Positions 1-12,000 are shown, counted from the first letter of the stretch. The stretch is DNA of 61,887 bases from a gamma proteobacterium L18 (GCA_000497835.1 KI547170.1:325524-387410), one strand, 5' to 3'. Numbers and translations are program-made. Notes: generated by a model from the letters alone, not told the origin.

Positions 1-83
1 AGCCTTTGGATGTACAGCAGGACTACCTGCCTAGCCTCCAAAGGCTGTGCGCTTTGCCTTCCTGACACTCATGGCCCGAACGG

Positions 84-113
84 TGTAGGACAGGGCTCTG
101 CCCTGGAATCAGG
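84..113. repeat. Palindromic repeat, 'TGTAGGACAGGG' family, partial element
   Basis: TGTAGGACAGGG-CTC-TGCCCTGGA folds into a short hairpin. The same unit occurs twice, inverted, at 28249-28413. The preceding bases 20-83 also resemble the arm of that larger element (shared GCTTTGC and CTGACAC words), so this looks like one half of the long palindromic element, cut by the window edge or degraded. Confidence 0.6.
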
Positions 114-122
114 CAACACCAA

Positions 123-1748
123 TCAAAGACTGAAACGCGCCACCATGCTGTTCAAATCCACCGCCAAACGCGACAGTTCGGCACTGGCTGCGGTGGTCTG
201 GTTGGCACCCGTCGCCGACTGCACCGACAAATCACGAATGTTCACCAGGTTGCGATCCACTTCCCGCGCCACCTGAGCCTGCTCTTCAGCCGCGCTGGCA
301 ATCACCAGGTTGCGCTCGTTGATCTGCACGATGGCACCGTTGATGGTGTCCAGGGCCATGCCGGCGCCCTTGGCGATGTTCAGGGTTGATTCGGCACGTT
401 CGGTGCTGTTGCGCATCGAGTTCACGGCCTGCTCGGTACCACCCTGGATGCTGCCGATCATGCGTTCGATTTCGGCAGTGGACTGCTGGGTACGATGGGC
501 CAGCGCACGCACTTCATCAGCCACCACGGCAAAACCACGGCCAGCCTCACCGGCGCGGGCCGCTTCGATGGCCGCGTTCAGCGCCAGCAGGTTGGTCTGG
601 TCAGCCAGGCCGCGGATCACGTCCAGCACCTTGCCGATGTCACGCGATTCGTTGGCAAGGTTGCCGATCAGTTCGGCAGTGCTCTGCACGTCGGCGCTCA
701 TGCGCTCGATGGCGCCCACGGTTTCCTGCACCAAGTCGCGGCCGTCGCTGGCCGAGCTGGTGGCGTCTTTCGAGGCTTCCGAGGTGCTGACGGCGTTGCG
801 TGCCACTTCTTCCACGGCGCTGGTCATTTCGTTGACGGCGGTGGCGGCCTGTTCGATCTCGTGGTTCTGCTGGGTCAGGCCACGGGCGCTTTCGTCGGTG
901 ACGCTGTTGAGTTCTTCGGCGGCGGAAGCCAGTTGGGTGGCCGAGCCGGAGATGCGCTGCAGGGTGTCACGCAGCTTGTTCTGCATTTTTTCCATGGCGA
1001 TCAACAGGCGGGCTGCTTCGTCGCGGCCTTCCACGCGGATCGGGCGGGTGAGGTTGCCCTCGGCGATTTCCTCGGCAGCGTTCAGTGCCTGGTCGATCGG
1101 CACCACAATACTGCGGGTCAGCAGCCAGGCGAACAGGAAGGTCAGCACTGCGGCAATGATCAGCAGGGTGATGACTAGCGTGAAGGCCGAGCTGTACTGG
1201 TCGGCGGCGCCCTTGTTCATGTCGGCGGTCTGCTGGGTGTTGATGTCGACCAGCTTGTCCAGGGCGGCGTTGATGCGCGAGGAGTTGTCCTGCAGGTCAC
1301 CGTTGACCACCTGACGCAAGGCCTCCAGGTCATTGCTGCTGTTCACCGAGCGCATCCGCGCTTCCAGCTGGTGGTACTCGATCAGCGCAGTCTTGAGTTG
1401 GTCGTAGGCGGCGCGCTCTTCGGGGCCGGCGATCAACGGCTCGTAGGCGGCCTGCGCCTTGGCGATGAACTGGTTGCGCGAGTCTAGCAACTGCAGCACT
1501 TCGGCCTGGGTCTGGGCGTCGCGGTTGGCCAGCAGACGGTAGGACAGCACGCGCAGGCGCAGGGTCATCTGGGTGATCTGGCCCAGGTTGGCCAGGCTTG
1601 GCAGGGTGTTGGTCTCGATGTCCTGGCCGGCCTTGCGGATGTTGCCCATCTGCGACAGGGCGAACACGCCGAGGATGATCATCAGGGCACCGATACAGGC
1701 AAAGCCGGACAGCGCACGGGGCGCGATATTCATGTTACGTAGGGACAT
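123..1748 (-). CDS. Methyl-accepting chemotaxis protein (four-helix-bundle type)
   Basis: Inner-membrane chemoreceptor of 541 aa that signals to CheA/CheW. It has a first membrane helix at about residues 10-32, a periplasmic four-helix-bundle sensor to about 185, a second membrane helix at about 190-212, a HAMP domain, then a long coiled-coil signalling domain with the invariant hairpin ([19 protein letters not shown]). There is no C-terminal CheR-tethering pentapeptide; it ends in VARFSL. I chose the Met at 1748 ([11 protein letters not shown]), a usual N-terminus for Pseudomonas receptors of this class, over an upstream ATG at 1775. The ligand is unknown. A second receptor lies at 2805, with two small cytoplasmic genes between them. 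Confidence 0.93.
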   Translation of the reverse strand: MSLRNMNIAPRALSGFACIGALMIILGVFALSQMGNIRKAGQDIETNTLPSLANLGQITQMTLRLRVLSYRLLANRDAQTQAEVLQLLDSRNQFIAKAQAAYEPLIAGPEERAAYDQLKTALIEYHQLEARMRSVNSSNDLEALRQVVNGDLQDNSSRINAALDKLVDINTQQTADMNKGAADQYSSAFTLVITLLIIAAVLTFLFAWLLTRSIVVPIDQALNAAEEIAEGNLTRPIRVEGRDEAARLLIAMEKMQNKLRDTLQRISGSATQLASAAEELNSVTDESARGLTQQNHEIEQAATAVNEMTSAVEEVARNAVSTSEASKDATSSASDGRDLVQETVGAIERMSADVQSTAELIGNLANESRDIGKVLDVIRGLADQTNLLALNAAIEAARAGEAGRGFAVVADEVRALAHRTQQSTAEIERMIGSIQGGTEQAVNSMRNSTERAESTLNIAKGAGMALDTINGAIVQINERNLVIASAAEEQAQVAREVDRNLVNIRDLSVQSATGANQTTAASAELSRLAVDLNSMVARFSL

Positions 1749-1922
1749 GGCGGGTTCCAGGGAGGGGGACCGCATTCCATGCGGTTTGGAAGAAACTTGC
1801 AGTGCCTATCGGACATTCCCGGCAAGTCTTTAGGGACCTTTTGTCGCACCACCCCGGCCCTGCGGGAACCCAATGGGCATATGCCGGTCCATCAGGGTCT
1901 GTTTCAGGCTAGCCTTGAGACT

Positions 1923-1998
1923 AGGCCAGGAAGGTCGCCGCAGCGGATTTCATGGTCTGGAGCCCGATAAACCCTGGCCTGCGCGGCGACTTTTCTTT
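1923..1998 (+). promoter_or_regulatory. Structured leader with two interlocked hairpins
   Basis: AGGCCAGG (1923-1930) is complementary to CCTGGCCT (1973-1980), and GTCGCCGC (1934-1941) is complementary to GCGGCGAC (1983-1990), which is followed by TTTTCTTT. The arms interleave, so the two 8-bp stems are either alternative or form a pseudoknot. The second stem plus the T tract resembles a terminator 37 nt before the ATG of the gene at 2035. That is the layout of an attenuator or riboswitch expression platform; function is inferred only. The rest of the 1749-2034 gap shows nothing else I can name. Confidence 0.4.
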
Positions 1999-2034
1999 AT
2001 CGTTACCGCCCCTTGAAACTGCCGAGAAAACATC

Positions 2035-2265
2035 ATGTTGGAAACCACCCTGAGTCAACTGGAACAACTGGTCGGTGAACTGGTTGAACAAAACCGCGTC
2101 CTTAGCGAAAACAACACTCAATTGAGTGCTCAACTGGCCCAGGCCAAGGAAGAGAACGAAAGCCTGCAACTGAGCCTGATGGAACAGGAAGAGAAGCAGA
2201 CGTCCACCGTTTCGCGTATCCAGGCCCTGGTTCAGCGCGCTAGCGCTGGTGCCGTGAGCGCATGA
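2035..2265 (+). CDS. Small coiled-coil protein, TIGR02449-like (ZapB-like)
   Basis: A 76-aa, almost wholly coiled-coil protein: leucine heptads run from residue 2 to about 60 (LSQLEQLVGELVEQN), without a signal peptide or membrane segment. This is the look of the small family that precedes zapA in many gammaproteobacteria and is thought to work with ZapA in division. Its stop overlaps the start of the next gene (ATGA at 2262-2265), so the two are translationally coupled. The place is odd: the usual Pseudomonas pair sits beside the 6S RNA gene and a formyl-THF cyclo-ligase, neither of which is here. This is therefore probably a second copy. Confidence 0.75.
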   Translation: MLETTLSQLEQLVGELVEQNRVLSENNTQLSAQLAQAKEENESLQLSLMEQEEKQTSTVSRIQALVQRASAGAVSA

Positions 2266-2564
2266 GTACCGACCAGGAGTCGATCAAGGTCGTGTCGATC
2301 CTGGGCAATGACTACTCGCTCAAGGCGCCGCCGGGTGAAGAGCAGAAACTGCTCGACGCCACTCGCCTGCTCAACGCGTCATTGGCCGAGACCAAGCGCA
2401 AGTACCCCTCCCTCATCGGCGACAAGTTGCTGGTGCTGGCGGCGCTGAACCTGTGCTCCAAGCAGCTGGAAATGCAGCAGCAGCACAACGAGGCGCTCAA
2501 CCGTTATCAAGAGCAAGTCAACGCCACGGTTGATGTGATCAAGAACACCATCAGCCACGGCTGA
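2262..2564 (+). CDS. ZapA-like cell division protein
   Basis: A 100-aa cytoplasmic protein with the ZapA layout: an N-terminal globular part (VSILGNDYSLKAPPGEEQKL), a conserved helix with LLVLAALNL, then a C-terminal coiled coil. ZapA bundles FtsZ filaments at the division ring. The sequence differs from the standard Pseudomonas ZapA as I remember it (which has IGADR.AVMAALNIT), and the neighbours are chemoreceptors, so I read it as a divergent paralogue. It is coupled to the small coiled-coil gene upstream. A specific link to chemoreceptor placement is possible but only inferred from position. Confidence 0.75.
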   Translation: MSTDQESIKVVSILGNDYSLKAPPGEEQKLLDATRLLNASLAETKRKYPSLIGDKLLVLAALNLCSKQLEMQQQHNEALNRYQEQVNATVDVIKNTISHG

Positions 2565-2570
2565 TCTTCG

Positions 2571-2598
2571 GGCCTCGCCATTCGCGGCGGGGCCTTTG
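2571..2598 (+). terminator. Rho-independent terminator after the ZapA-like gene
   Basis: GGCCTCGCC, a six-base loop, GGCGGGGCC (one G-U pair) and then TTT, starting 7 nt after the stop codon at 2564. Confidence 0.6.
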
Positions 2599-2621
2599 CT
2601 CGATTTCCCCTCTCTATTACC

Positions 2622-2702
2622 GGCCGTAGGAGCTGAGCTTGCTCGCGATGAGGCCGTGCCTGATACACCGCAGTGCCTTTATCGCCGCCAAGGTCGGCTC
2701 CA
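2622..2702. repeat. Degenerate REP pair
   Basis: GTAGGAGCTGAGCTTGCTCGC near 2626 faces an inverted copy ending in AAGGTCGGCTCC near 2690-2701. The left half mixes the 'CTTGCTCGCGATG' family with the 'GTAGGAGC' family seen elsewhere, so it appears to be a hybrid or decayed element. Confidence 0.45.
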
Positions 2703-2718
2703 ACGGTGCCGTGCAGAT

Positions 2719-2753
2719 ATTGTGTAACCGTTCGTCTGAGTGATGTATACAAT
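2719..2753. promoter_or_regulatory. Inverted repeat upstream of the second chemoreceptor
   Basis: ATTGTGTA (2719-2726) and TATACAAT (2746-2753) are inverted with one mismatch, and the right arm contains the palindrome TGTATACA (2744-2751). TGTATACA-type boxes are common for GntR-family repressors, but the regulator here is unknown. The site is 52 nt before the start codon at 2805. Confidence 0.35.
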
Positions 2754-2804
2754 CGGCATGGCTGTTGCAGGTCAGTCCGTGTAGACACTTAGAGGGTTAC
2801 ACCC

Positions 2805-4739
2805 ATGCAGTTGTGGCGCCGCAGTATCCAATGGCAATTGATCCTCAGCATGGGCACGGCCCTGTTGGCCAGCATCCTGATTGTGGTGGGCATCTACACG
2901 GTGGTGGTCAACCGCCTGGCCCAGAGCTACCTGCTGGACACCGCGCTGCCCGCCAGCGTTGAGGCCATGCGTAACGACATCGAACGGATTCTGGTCAAGC
3001 CATTGACGGCGGCAACTGACATCGCCGGTAACACCATGGTGCAGCAATGGCTGGCGGAGGGCGAAAACAGTGCCCAAGTGCCATCATTCAGCCAATACCT
3101 TGAAGGCGTGCGCGGCGAGCACAAGGCGTTTTCTGCGCTGATCGCCAGCGCCGCCACCAACCGCTATTACACCGAGAAAGGGCTGGACCGTACCTTGAGC
3201 CGCAGCAACGCTCAGGACGCCTGGTTCTACGAGTTTCTCGACAGCGGCAAACCACGCACCCTGAATATCGATACCGATACCGCCACGGGCGCCCTGACGC
3301 TGTTCATCGACCTGCGCGTGCAGCAGGCCGGCAAGACCCTTGGCATCGCCGGGCTGGGGCTGAGCATGAGCGAGCTGTCGGAGCTTATTCACAACTACAG
3401 CTTCGGTGCGCGCGGCAAGGTGTTCCTGGTGCGCAACGATGGCCTGATCCAGGTTGATCCCCAGGCTGACTTGAGCGGTAAGCGCCAGCTGTCCGAACAG
3501 ATCGGCCCCGAAGCTGCCAAGGCCGTGCTGGGCCACACCGGGCTGAGCACCGGCCGCTTCCAGCGCGATGGCGAGAATTTCCTGGCTTTGGCCTTGCCGC
3601 TGCGCGACTTGAACTGGAGCCTGGTGGCCGAGGTACCGGAATCGCAGATCTACGCCCAGGCGCGCCAAGCCATGTGGCTGACCAGCCTGATCGGCCTGGG
3701 CGTGGCGCTGGTCTGCCTGTTGCTGGTGGTGATGCTGGCGCGCGGGCTGGTGCGGCCGATTCGCCAAGTGACGGCGGCGTTGGTGGCCATCGGCAGTGGT
3801 GGCGGCGACCTGACGCACCGCCTGGACGATTCGCGTGCCGATGAACTGGGCGACCTGGCTCGCGGCTTCAACCGCTTTCTGGGCAGCCAGCGCGACATGA
3901 TTGCCGACGTGCTGGGCACCAGTGAGCGACTGCGCACTACCGTTGGCCATGTGGCGAAGGTGGTGGACAACACCGCCGAACGTGCAGGCAGACAGCAGGA
4001 AATGACTGACATGGTGGCCACGGCCGTGCATGAGATGGGCCTGACCGTACAAGAGATCGCCCGCAACGCCGGCAGTGCTGCCGAGGCGTCGCAAAGTGCC
4101 CGGGATGAAGCGCTGCAGGCGCGCGATGTGGTGGGTCGTTCCATCGCCCATATCGAAGGCATGTCGGTGGAAATCGGCAGTGCCGCAGGGGCCGTGTCCG
4201 AGTTGGCGGATCAGGTGGGTTCGATCGATCAGGTGCTGGCGGTGATTCGCGGCATTTCCGAACAGACCAACTTGCTGGCCCTGAACGCCGCCATCGAAGC
4301 GGCGCGGGCCGGGGAAATGGGGCGTGGGTTTGCGGTGGTTGCCGATGAAGTGCGCACCTTGGCTCAGCGTACCCAGGCCTCCACTGATGAGATCCAGAAG
4401 ATGATCGGGCGGCTCAAGCAGGGTGCAGAGACCGCCGTGGCATCGATGCACAGCGGGCAGGCGGCGACGGGCACCGGGGTCGCTTCAAGCCAGCGTACCG
4501 GGGCGTCGTTGACGGCGATTACCGATCAGGTGGAGCGCATCAGCGACATGAACCACCAAGTGGCCACGGCCACCGAGGAACAGACGGCGGTGACCGAGGA
4601 GATCAACCGCAACGTGCAGGGTATTTCCGACCTGGCCCGGGCTACGGCGGGGGAGGTGCGTAGCGGGCGGGAGGAGTGTCAGGTGTTGCGTGGTTTGGCT
4701 GATGATTTGGCGCGGCAGATGGGTGGGTTCAAGTTGTAA
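2805..4739 (+). CDS. Methyl-accepting chemotaxis protein, double-Cache type (McpH-like)
   Basis: Chemoreceptor of 644 aa. A membrane helix at about 12-35 is followed by a large periplasmic region of about 240 residues with double-Cache character (motifs such as [16 protein letters not shown] and [19 protein letters not shown]). Then come a second membrane helix at about 288-312, a HAMP domain with GGGDLTHRL, and the signalling domain with the conserved hairpin [19 protein letters not shown]. Position and architecture match P. putida McpH (PP_0320), reported as a purine receptor. Purine sensing is therefore a reasonable inference, not proven by sequence. The start at 2805 has AGAGGG upstream. 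Confidence 0.9.
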   Translation: MQLWRRSIQWQLILSMGTALLASILIVVGIYTVVVNRLAQSYLLDTALPASVEAMRNDIERILVKPLTAATDIAGNTMVQQWLAEGENSAQVPSFSQYLEGVRGEHKAFSALIASAATNRYYTEKGLDRTLSRSNAQDAWFYEFLDSGKPRTLNIDTDTATGALTLFIDLRVQQAGKTLGIAGLGLSMSELSELIHNYSFGARGKVFLVRNDGLIQVDPQADLSGKRQLSEQIGPEAAKAVLGHTGLSTGRFQRDGENFLALALPLRDLNWSLVAEVPESQIYAQARQAMWLTSLIGLGVALVCLLLVVMLARGLVRPIRQVTAALVAIGSGGGDLTHRLDDSRADELGDLARGFNRFLGSQRDMIADVLGTSERLRTTVGHVAKVVDNTAERAGRQQEMTDMVATAVHEMGLTVQEIARNAGSAAEASQSARDEALQARDVVGRSIAHIEGMSVEIGSAAGAVSELADQVGSIDQVLAVIRGISEQTNLLALNAAIEAARAGEMGRGFAVVADEVRTLAQRTQASTDEIQKMIGRLKQGAETAVASMHSGQAATGTGVASSQRTGASLTAITDQVERISDMNHQVATATEEQTAVTEEINRNVQGISDLARATAGEVRSGREECQVLRGLADDLARQMGGFKL

Positions 4740-4761
4740 TCCACAGGCATCATTTTCCTGC

Positions 4762-4850
4762 TGTGGGAGCGGGCTCTGCCCGCGAAAAGCACACCGCGTT
4801 GCGCCTGATACTGCGTGGTGTTCTTTTCGCGGGCAGAGCCCGCTCCCACG
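4762..4850. repeat. REP pair, 'GTGGGAGCGGGCTC' family
   Basis: Two inverted copies of TGTGGGAGCGGGCTCTGCCC with a short spacer, between convergent genes (receptor and ltaE). The pair can fold into one long hairpin. Confidence 0.85.
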
Positions 4851-4867
4851 AGGGGAACTGCAGTGTG

Positions 4868-5905
4868 TCAGCTCATCACCTGCCGAATATCCGCCGCCAA
4901 CTGCCGCACCCGCGCCTCTTCGGTATCCCACGAGCACATGAACCGCGCCCCACCGTTACCGATGAAGGTATAGAACCGCCAGCCCTTGCCCCGCAAGGCT
5001 TCCAGCGCCGGTTCCGACATTTGCAGGAACACCCCGTTGGCTTCCACAGGGAACATCAGTTCCACACCCGGGATATCAGCCACCAACTGGCTAAGCAACT
5101 GCGCGCAATAGTTCGCATGCCGCGCATGCTTGAGCCACGCGTCGTTCTCCAGCAAGCCCACCCAGGGCGCCGACAGAAAACGCATCTTCGAGGCCAGCTG
5201 CCCGGCCTGCTTGCAGCGGTAATCGAAGTCCACCGCCAGCTCATGCTTGAAGAACAGAATCGCCTCGCCCACGGCCATGCCGTTCTTGGTGCCGCCGAAG
5301 CACAGCACGTCCACGCCCGATTTCCAGGTCAGCTCGGCCGGCGAGCAACCCAGGGTGGCGCAGGCGTTGGCGAAGCGGGCGCCGTCCATGTGCAGGTTCA
5401 GGCCCAATTCCTTGCAAGTAGCGCTGATGGCCTTCAGCTCGTCGGGACGGTACACGCTGCCCACTTCGGTGGCCTGGGTGAGGGTGACCACTCGCGGTTT
5501 GGGGTAGTGGATGTCCTGGCGCTTGAGGGCTACTTCGCGGATGGATTCCGGGGTCAGCTTGCCGTTTTCGCTGCGGGCGGTCAGCAGCTTGGAGCCGTTG
5601 GAGAAGAACTCCGGCGCACCGCATTCGTCGGTCTCGACGTGGGCGGTCTCCGAGCAGATGACGCTGTGATAGCTCTGGCACAGGGATGACAGCGCCAGGG
5701 AGTTGGCCGCAGTGCCGTTGAAGGCAAAGAACACCTCGCAATCGGTCTCGAACAGGCGGCGGAAATCGTCGGCAGCGCGGGCCGTCCACTGGTCGTCGCC
5801 GTAGGCGCGCTGGTGGCCATGGTTGGCCTGTTCCATGGCCGCCCAGGCTTCGGGGCAGATGCCCGAATAGTTGTCACTGGCAAACTGCTGGCTTTGTTCG
5901 TTCAT
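4868..5905 (-). CDS. ltaE: Low-specificity L-threonine aldolase
   Basis: PLP enzyme of 345 aa that splits L-threonine or L-allo-threonine into glycine and acetaldehyde, and can act on other beta-hydroxy amino acids. The fold-type I signature is complete: AHVETDECGAPEF near 88-100, HMDGARFANA at 172-181, and the Schiff-base lysine K207 in CFGGTKNGMA, the position I recall for the P. putida enzyme. I start at the Met at 5905 because AAGGAA lies just upstream; the frame stays open to 5947 but the extension has no ribosome site. It is divergent from glyA, which also handles glycine. Confidence 0.95.
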   Translation of the reverse strand: MNEQSQQFASDNYSGICPEAWAAMEQANHGHQRAYGDDQWTARAADDFRRLFETDCEVFFAFNGTAANSLALSSLCQSYHSVICSETAHVETDECGAPEFFSNGSKLLTARSENGKLTPESIREVALKRQDIHYPKPRVVTLTQATEVGSVYRPDELKAISATCKELGLNLHMDGARFANACATLGCSPAELTWKSGVDVLCFGGTKNGMAVGEAILFFKHELAVDFDYRCKQAGQLASKMRFLSAPWVGLLENDAWLKHARHANYCAQLLSQLVADIPGVELMFPVEANGVFLQMSEPALEALRGKGWRFYTFIGNGGARFMCSWDTEEARVRQLAADIRQVMS

Positions 5906-5991
5906 GGCCGGTTCCTTGTGATCGTCTAGCCGGTCACTGTAAACCACCGCCCACGCGGCGCCTATGGGGCACTTGTTACAACCCCACTCTC

Positions 5992-6079
5992 TGTGGGAGC
6001 GGGCTCTGCCCGCGAAGAAAACACTGCGGTACCAGGCCCTGCGCGGCGTTCTTTTCGCGGGCAGAGCCCGCTCCCACAG
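5992..6079. repeat. REP pair, 'GTGGGAGCGGGCTC' family
   Basis: Inverted pair between ltaE and the glyA operon. Downstream of it (6080-6256) lies the operon's probable promoter region, where only TATAAG near 6160 stands out as a possible -10 box. Confidence 0.85.
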
Positions 6080-6256
6080 GGAATGTCCCGTGCAATTCCA
6101 GGGGTTTTGTTGACTATGTCGTTAACGCACCTTTGTGTGGCGCGCGCAGGCATCTGGTCTATAAGCGCCAGCCCTACCATCGCATTCAAAGGGGGCCACC
6201 AGAAGGCGGCTCCCGACCAATACGAAAGGCGCCGCGCCGCCGCTGGGAGAACCGCG

Positions 6257-7510
<1,254 letters not shown>

Positions 7511-7525
7511 GTTGGAGTAACCACT

Positions 7526-8776
7526 ATGCAACGCTATTCGGGCTTCGGCCTTTTCAAACACTCCCTCAGCCACCACGAAAACTGGCAGCGCATGTGGCGC
7601 ACGCCTACCCCTAAAAAGGTCTACGACGTGGTCATCGTCGGCGGTGGCGGGCATGGCCTGGCCACGGCCTACTACCTGGCCAAGGAACACGGCATCAAGA
7701 ACGTCGCCGTGGTCGAGAAGGGCTGGCTAGGCGGCGGCAACACCGCCCGCAACACCACCATCGTGCGCTCCAACTACCTGTGGGACGAATCGGCCCACCT
7801 GTACGAACACGCCATGAAGCTGTGGGAAGGCCTGTCCCAGGACCTCAACTACAACGTCATGTTCAGCCAGCGCGGCGTCTACAACCTGTGCCACACCCTG
7901 CAGGACATGCGTGACTCCGAGCGCCGCGTCAGCGCCAACCGCCTCAACGGCGTCGACGGCGAACTGCTCAACGGCAAGCAAGTGGCCGACGAGATCCCGT
8001 ACCTGGACTGCTCGAAAAACACCCGCTACCCGATCATCGGCGCCACCGTACAACGCCGTGGCGGCGTGGCCCGTCACGACGCCGTGGCCTGGGGCTTTGC
8101 CCGTGCCGCCGACGCCCTGGGCGTGGACCTGATCCAGCAGACCGAAGTGATCGGCTTCCGCAAGGAAAACGGCGTGTGCATCGGCGTGGAAACCAACAAG
8201 GGCTTCATCGGCGCCAAGCGCGTCGGCGTGGTCACTGCCGGTAACTCCGGGCACATGGCCAAGCTGGCCGGCTTCCGCCTGCCGGTGGAATCCCACCCGC
8301 TGCAGGCGCTGGTGTCGGAACCGATCAAGCCCATCATCGACAGTGTGATCATGTCCAACGCCGTGCACGGCTACATCAGCCAGTCCGACAAGGGCGACCT
8401 GGTGATCGGTGCCGGTATCGACGGCTGGGTCGGCTACGGCCAGCGCGGTTCGTACCCGGTGATCGAGCACACCATCCAGGCCATCGTCGAGATGTTCCCG
8501 GTGCTGTCGCGCGTACGCATGAACCGCCAGTGGGGCGGCATCGTCGACACCACCCCGGACGCCTGCCCGATCATTTCCAAGACCCCGGTACCGAACATGT
8601 TCTTCAACTGCGGTTGGGGCACCGGCGGCTTCAAGGCCACCCCGGGTTCGGGCAACGTCTTCGCTGCAAGCCTGGCCAAAGGTGAGATGCACCCGCTGGC
8701 CGCGCCATTTTCCATCGAGCGTTTCCACAACGGCGCGCTGATCGACGAACACGGCGCTGCCGCGGTCGCCCACTAA
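7526..8776 (+). CDS. soxB: Sarcosine oxidase, beta subunit
   Basis: Flavoprotein subunit (416 aa) of heterotetrameric sarcosine oxidase. Sarcosine is oxidised at the FAD held by this subunit and electrons pass to an FMN covalently held by a histidine. The Rossmann motif [18 protein letters not shown] is at 35-53. H184 in [11 protein letters not shown] is the probable FMN attachment site by family alignment. It lies 15 nt after glyA and 18 nt before soxD. The length is normal for the family. Confidence 0.96.
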   Translation: MQRYSGFGLFKHSLSHHENWQRMWRTPTPKKVYDVVIVGGGGHGLATAYYLAKEHGIKNVAVVEKGWLGGGNTARNTTIVRSNYLWDESAHLYEHAMKLWEGLSQDLNYNVMFSQRGVYNLCHTLQDMRDSERRVSANRLNGVDGELLNGKQVADEIPYLDCSKNTRYPIIGATVQRRGGVARHDAVAWGFARAADALGVDLIQQTEVIGFRKENGVCIGVETNKGFIGAKRVGVVTAGNSGHMAKLAGFRLPVESHPLQALVSEPIKPIIDSVIMSNAVHGYISQSDKGDLVIGAGIDGWVGYGQRGSYPVIEHTIQAIVEMFPVLSRVRMNRQWGGIVDTTPDACPIISKTPVPNMFFNCGWGTGGFKATPGSGNVFAASLAKGEMHPLAAPFSIERFHNGALIDEHGAAAVAH

Positions 8777-8794
8777 TTACAGGAGAAGTCCTAC

Positions 8795-9091
8795 ATGTTG
8801 CATATCTTCTGTCCTCATTGCGGCGAACTGCGCTCCGAAGAAGAGTTCCACAGCTCCGGCCAAGCCCACATTCCGCGCCCACTGGACCCCGGTGCCTGCA
8901 CCGACGAGCAGTGGGGCGACTACATGTTCTTCCGCGACAACCCCCGTGGCCTGCACCACGAACTGTGGATTCACGCCGCAGGTTGCCGCCAGTACTTCAA
9001 CGCCACCCGCGACACGGTGACGTACGAGATTCTCGAAACCTATCCGATCGGCACCAAGCCTCAGTTCACGGCCGCGGGAGATAAAGCATGA
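8795..9091 (+). CDS. soxD: Sarcosine oxidase, delta subunit
   Basis: Small (98 aa) zinc-binding subunit. Ligands C6 and C9 (CPHC) with H60 and C64 (WIHAAGC) fit the known Cys-Cys-His-Cys site. Its stop overlaps the soxA start (ATGA, 9088-9091), so the two subunits are translationally coupled. Confidence 0.95.
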   Translation: MLHIFCPHCGELRSEEEFHSSGQAHIPRPLDPGACTDEQWGDYMFFRDNPRGLHHELWIHAAGCRQYFNATRDTVTYEILETYPIGTKPQFTAAGDKA

Positions 9092-12000
9092 GCCAGGTCA
9101 ATCGCCTGTCCAGCGGCGGTCGCATCGATCGCAGCAAGAAAATCACCTTCACCTTCAACGGCCAGAGCTACACCGGCTATGAGGGCGACACCCTGGCCGC
9201 CGCGCTGCTGGCCAACGGCGTCGACATCGTGGGCCGCAGCTTCAAGTACTCGCGTCCGCGCGGCATCATCGCCGCCGGTACCGAAGAGCCGAACGCCATC
9301 CTGCAGATCGGCGCCACCGAAGCCACCCAGATTCCCAACGTGCGCGCCACCCAACAGGCGCTGTACCAGGGCCTGGTGGCCACCAGCACCAACGGCTGGC
9401 CGAACGTCAACAACGACATGATGGGCATTCTCGGCAAGGTCGGCGGCAAGCTGATGCCGCCGGGCTTCTACTACAAGACCTTCATGTACCCGCAGTCCTT
9501 CTGGATGACCTACGAGAAGTACATCCGCAAGGCTGCCGGCCTGGGCCGCTCGCCAACCGAGAACGACCCGGACACCTACGACAACTTCAACCAGCACTGC
9601 GACGTGCTGATCGTCGGCGCCGGCCCTGCCGGCCTGGCCGCCGCGCTGGCTGCTGCGCGCAGCGGCGCCCGGGTGATCCTGGCCGATGAGCAGGAAGAGT
9701 TCGGCGGCAGCCTGCTCGACACCCGCGAAAGCCTGGACGGCAAACCGGCCGCCGAATGGGTGGTGCAGGTGATCAACGAGCTCAAGGGCCTGGCCAACGT
9801 GGTGCTGCTGCCGCGTGCCACCGTCAACGGCTACCACGACCACAACTTCCTCACCATTCACGAACGCCTGACCGACCACCTGGGCGACCGCGCCCCGATC
9901 GGCCAAGTGCGCCAGCGCATCCACCGTGTCCGCGCCAAGCGCGTGGTGCTGGCCGCCGGCGCCCACGAGCGTCCGCTGGTGTACGGCAACAACGACGTGC
10001 CGGGCAACATGCTGGCCGGCGCCATCTCGACCTACGTGCGCCGTTACGGCGTGGCGCCAGGCAAGAAGCTGGTGCTGTCCACCAACAACGACTACGCCTA
10101 CCGCGTGGCCCTGGACTGGTTCGACGCCGGCCTGCAGGTGGTGGCCGTGGCCGATGCCCGTCACAACCCGCGTGGCGCCCTGGTGGAAGAAGCGCGTGCC
10201 AAGGGCATTCGCATCCTGACCTCCAGCGCCGTGATCGAATCGCGTGGCAGCAAGCACGTGACCGCTGCCCGTGTCGCCGCCATCGACGTCAAATCCCATA
10301 AAGTCACCAGCCCCGGCGAATGGCTGGACTGCGACCTGATCGGCAGCTCCGGCGGTTACAGCCCGGTGGTTCACCTGGCGTCGCACCTGGGTGGCAAGCC
10401 GATCTGGCGTGAAGACATCCTCGCCTTCGTACCCGGCGATGCACCGCAGAAGCGCGTGTGCGTGGGCGGCATCAATGGCGTGTTCAACCTGGCCGACGCA
10501 CTGTCGGACGGCTTCGAAGGCGGCGCCCGCGCCGCTGCCGAGGCTGGCTTCAAGATTGTCGAAGGCACCGTGCCGAAGGCCTTGAACCGTCAGGAAGAGC
10601 CGACCCTGGCGCTGTTCCAGGTGCCCCACGACAAACCGACTGCCCGTGCGCCGAAGCAATTCGTCGACCAGCAGAACGACGTCACCGCTGCCGCCATCGA
10701 ACTGGCGACCCGCGAAGGCTTCGAGTCGGTGGAACACGTGAAGCGCTACACCGCGCTGGGCTTCGGTACCGACCAGGGCAAACTGGGCAACATCAACGGC
10801 CTGGCCATCGCGGCCCGCAGCCGTGGTATCTCGATCACCGAGATGGGCACCACCATGTTCCGCCCCAACTACACGCCGATCACCTTCGGCGCCATTGCCG
10901 GGCGTCACTGCGGCCACCTGTTCGAACCGGTGCGCTTCACCGCCCTGCATGCCTGGCACGTGAAAAACGGCGCCGAGTTCGAAGACGTCGGCCAGTGGAA
11001 GCGCCCTTGGTACTTCCCGAAACGCGGCGAGAACATGCACTCCGCCGTGGCCCGCGAATGCAAGGCCGTGCGTGACAGCGTGGGCCTGCTGGACGCCTCC
11101 ACCCTGGGCAAGATCGACATCCAGGGCCCGGACGCCCGCGAGTTCCTCAACCGCATCTACACCAACGCCTGGACCAAGCTGGACGTGGGCAAGGCCCGCT
11201 ACGGCCTGATGTGCAAGGAAGACGGCATGGTCTTCGACGACGGCGTTACCGCCTGTCTCGCCGACAACCACTTCCTGATGACCACCACCACCGGCGGCGC
11301 CGCCCGTGTGCTGCAGTGGCTGGAAATCTACCAGCAGACCGAATGGCCGGACCTGAAGGTGTACTTCACCTCGGTCACCGACCACTGGGCCACCCTGACC
11401 CTGTCGGGCCCCAACAGCCGCAAGCTGTTGAGCCATGTGACCGACATCGACCTGGACAAGGACGCCTTCCCGTTCATGACCTGGAAGGAAGGCAAGGTCG
11501 GCGGCGTGCCGGCGCGGGTGTTCCGTATCTCGTTCACCGGCGAGCTGTCGTACGAGGTCAACATCCAGGCCGACTACGCTATGGGCGTGCTGGAACAGAT
11601 CGTCGAGGCGGGCAAGCAGTACAACCTGACCCCGTACGGCACCGAGACCATGCACGTGCTGCGTGCCGAGAAGGGTTTCATCATCGTCGGCCAGGACACT
11701 GACGGCTCCATGACCCCGGACGACCTGAACATGGGCTGGTGCGTAGGCCGCACCAAGCCGTTCTCGTGGATCGGCTGGCGTGGCATGAACCGCGAAGACT
11801 GCGTGCGTGAGCAGCGCAAGCAGCTGGTGGGCCTCAAGCCTACCGACCCGAACAAGGTATTGCCGGAAGGCGCGCAGCTGGTGTTTGACACCAAGCAGGC
11901 CATCCCCATGAGCATGGTCGGTCACGTGACCTCCAGCTACATGAGTTCCACCATGGGCCATTCGTTTGCCCTGGCGGTGGTCAAGGGCGGCCTCAAGCGC

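Noticed and set aside
2565..2804. 6S RNA (ssrS), expected after zapA in pseudomonads
   Set aside because: The gap holds a terminator, a degenerate REP pair and a promoter region; there is no long bulged hairpin of 6S type.
6080..6256. Glycine riboswitch ahead of glyA
   Set aside because: I could not find the conserved core sequences of either glycine aptamer; regulation by an AraC-type activator is better supported by knowledge of this operon.
5993..6256. 88-codon N-terminal extension of glyA
   Set aside because: It translates the REP pair and promoter region; the family N-terminus and ribosome site fix the start at 6257.
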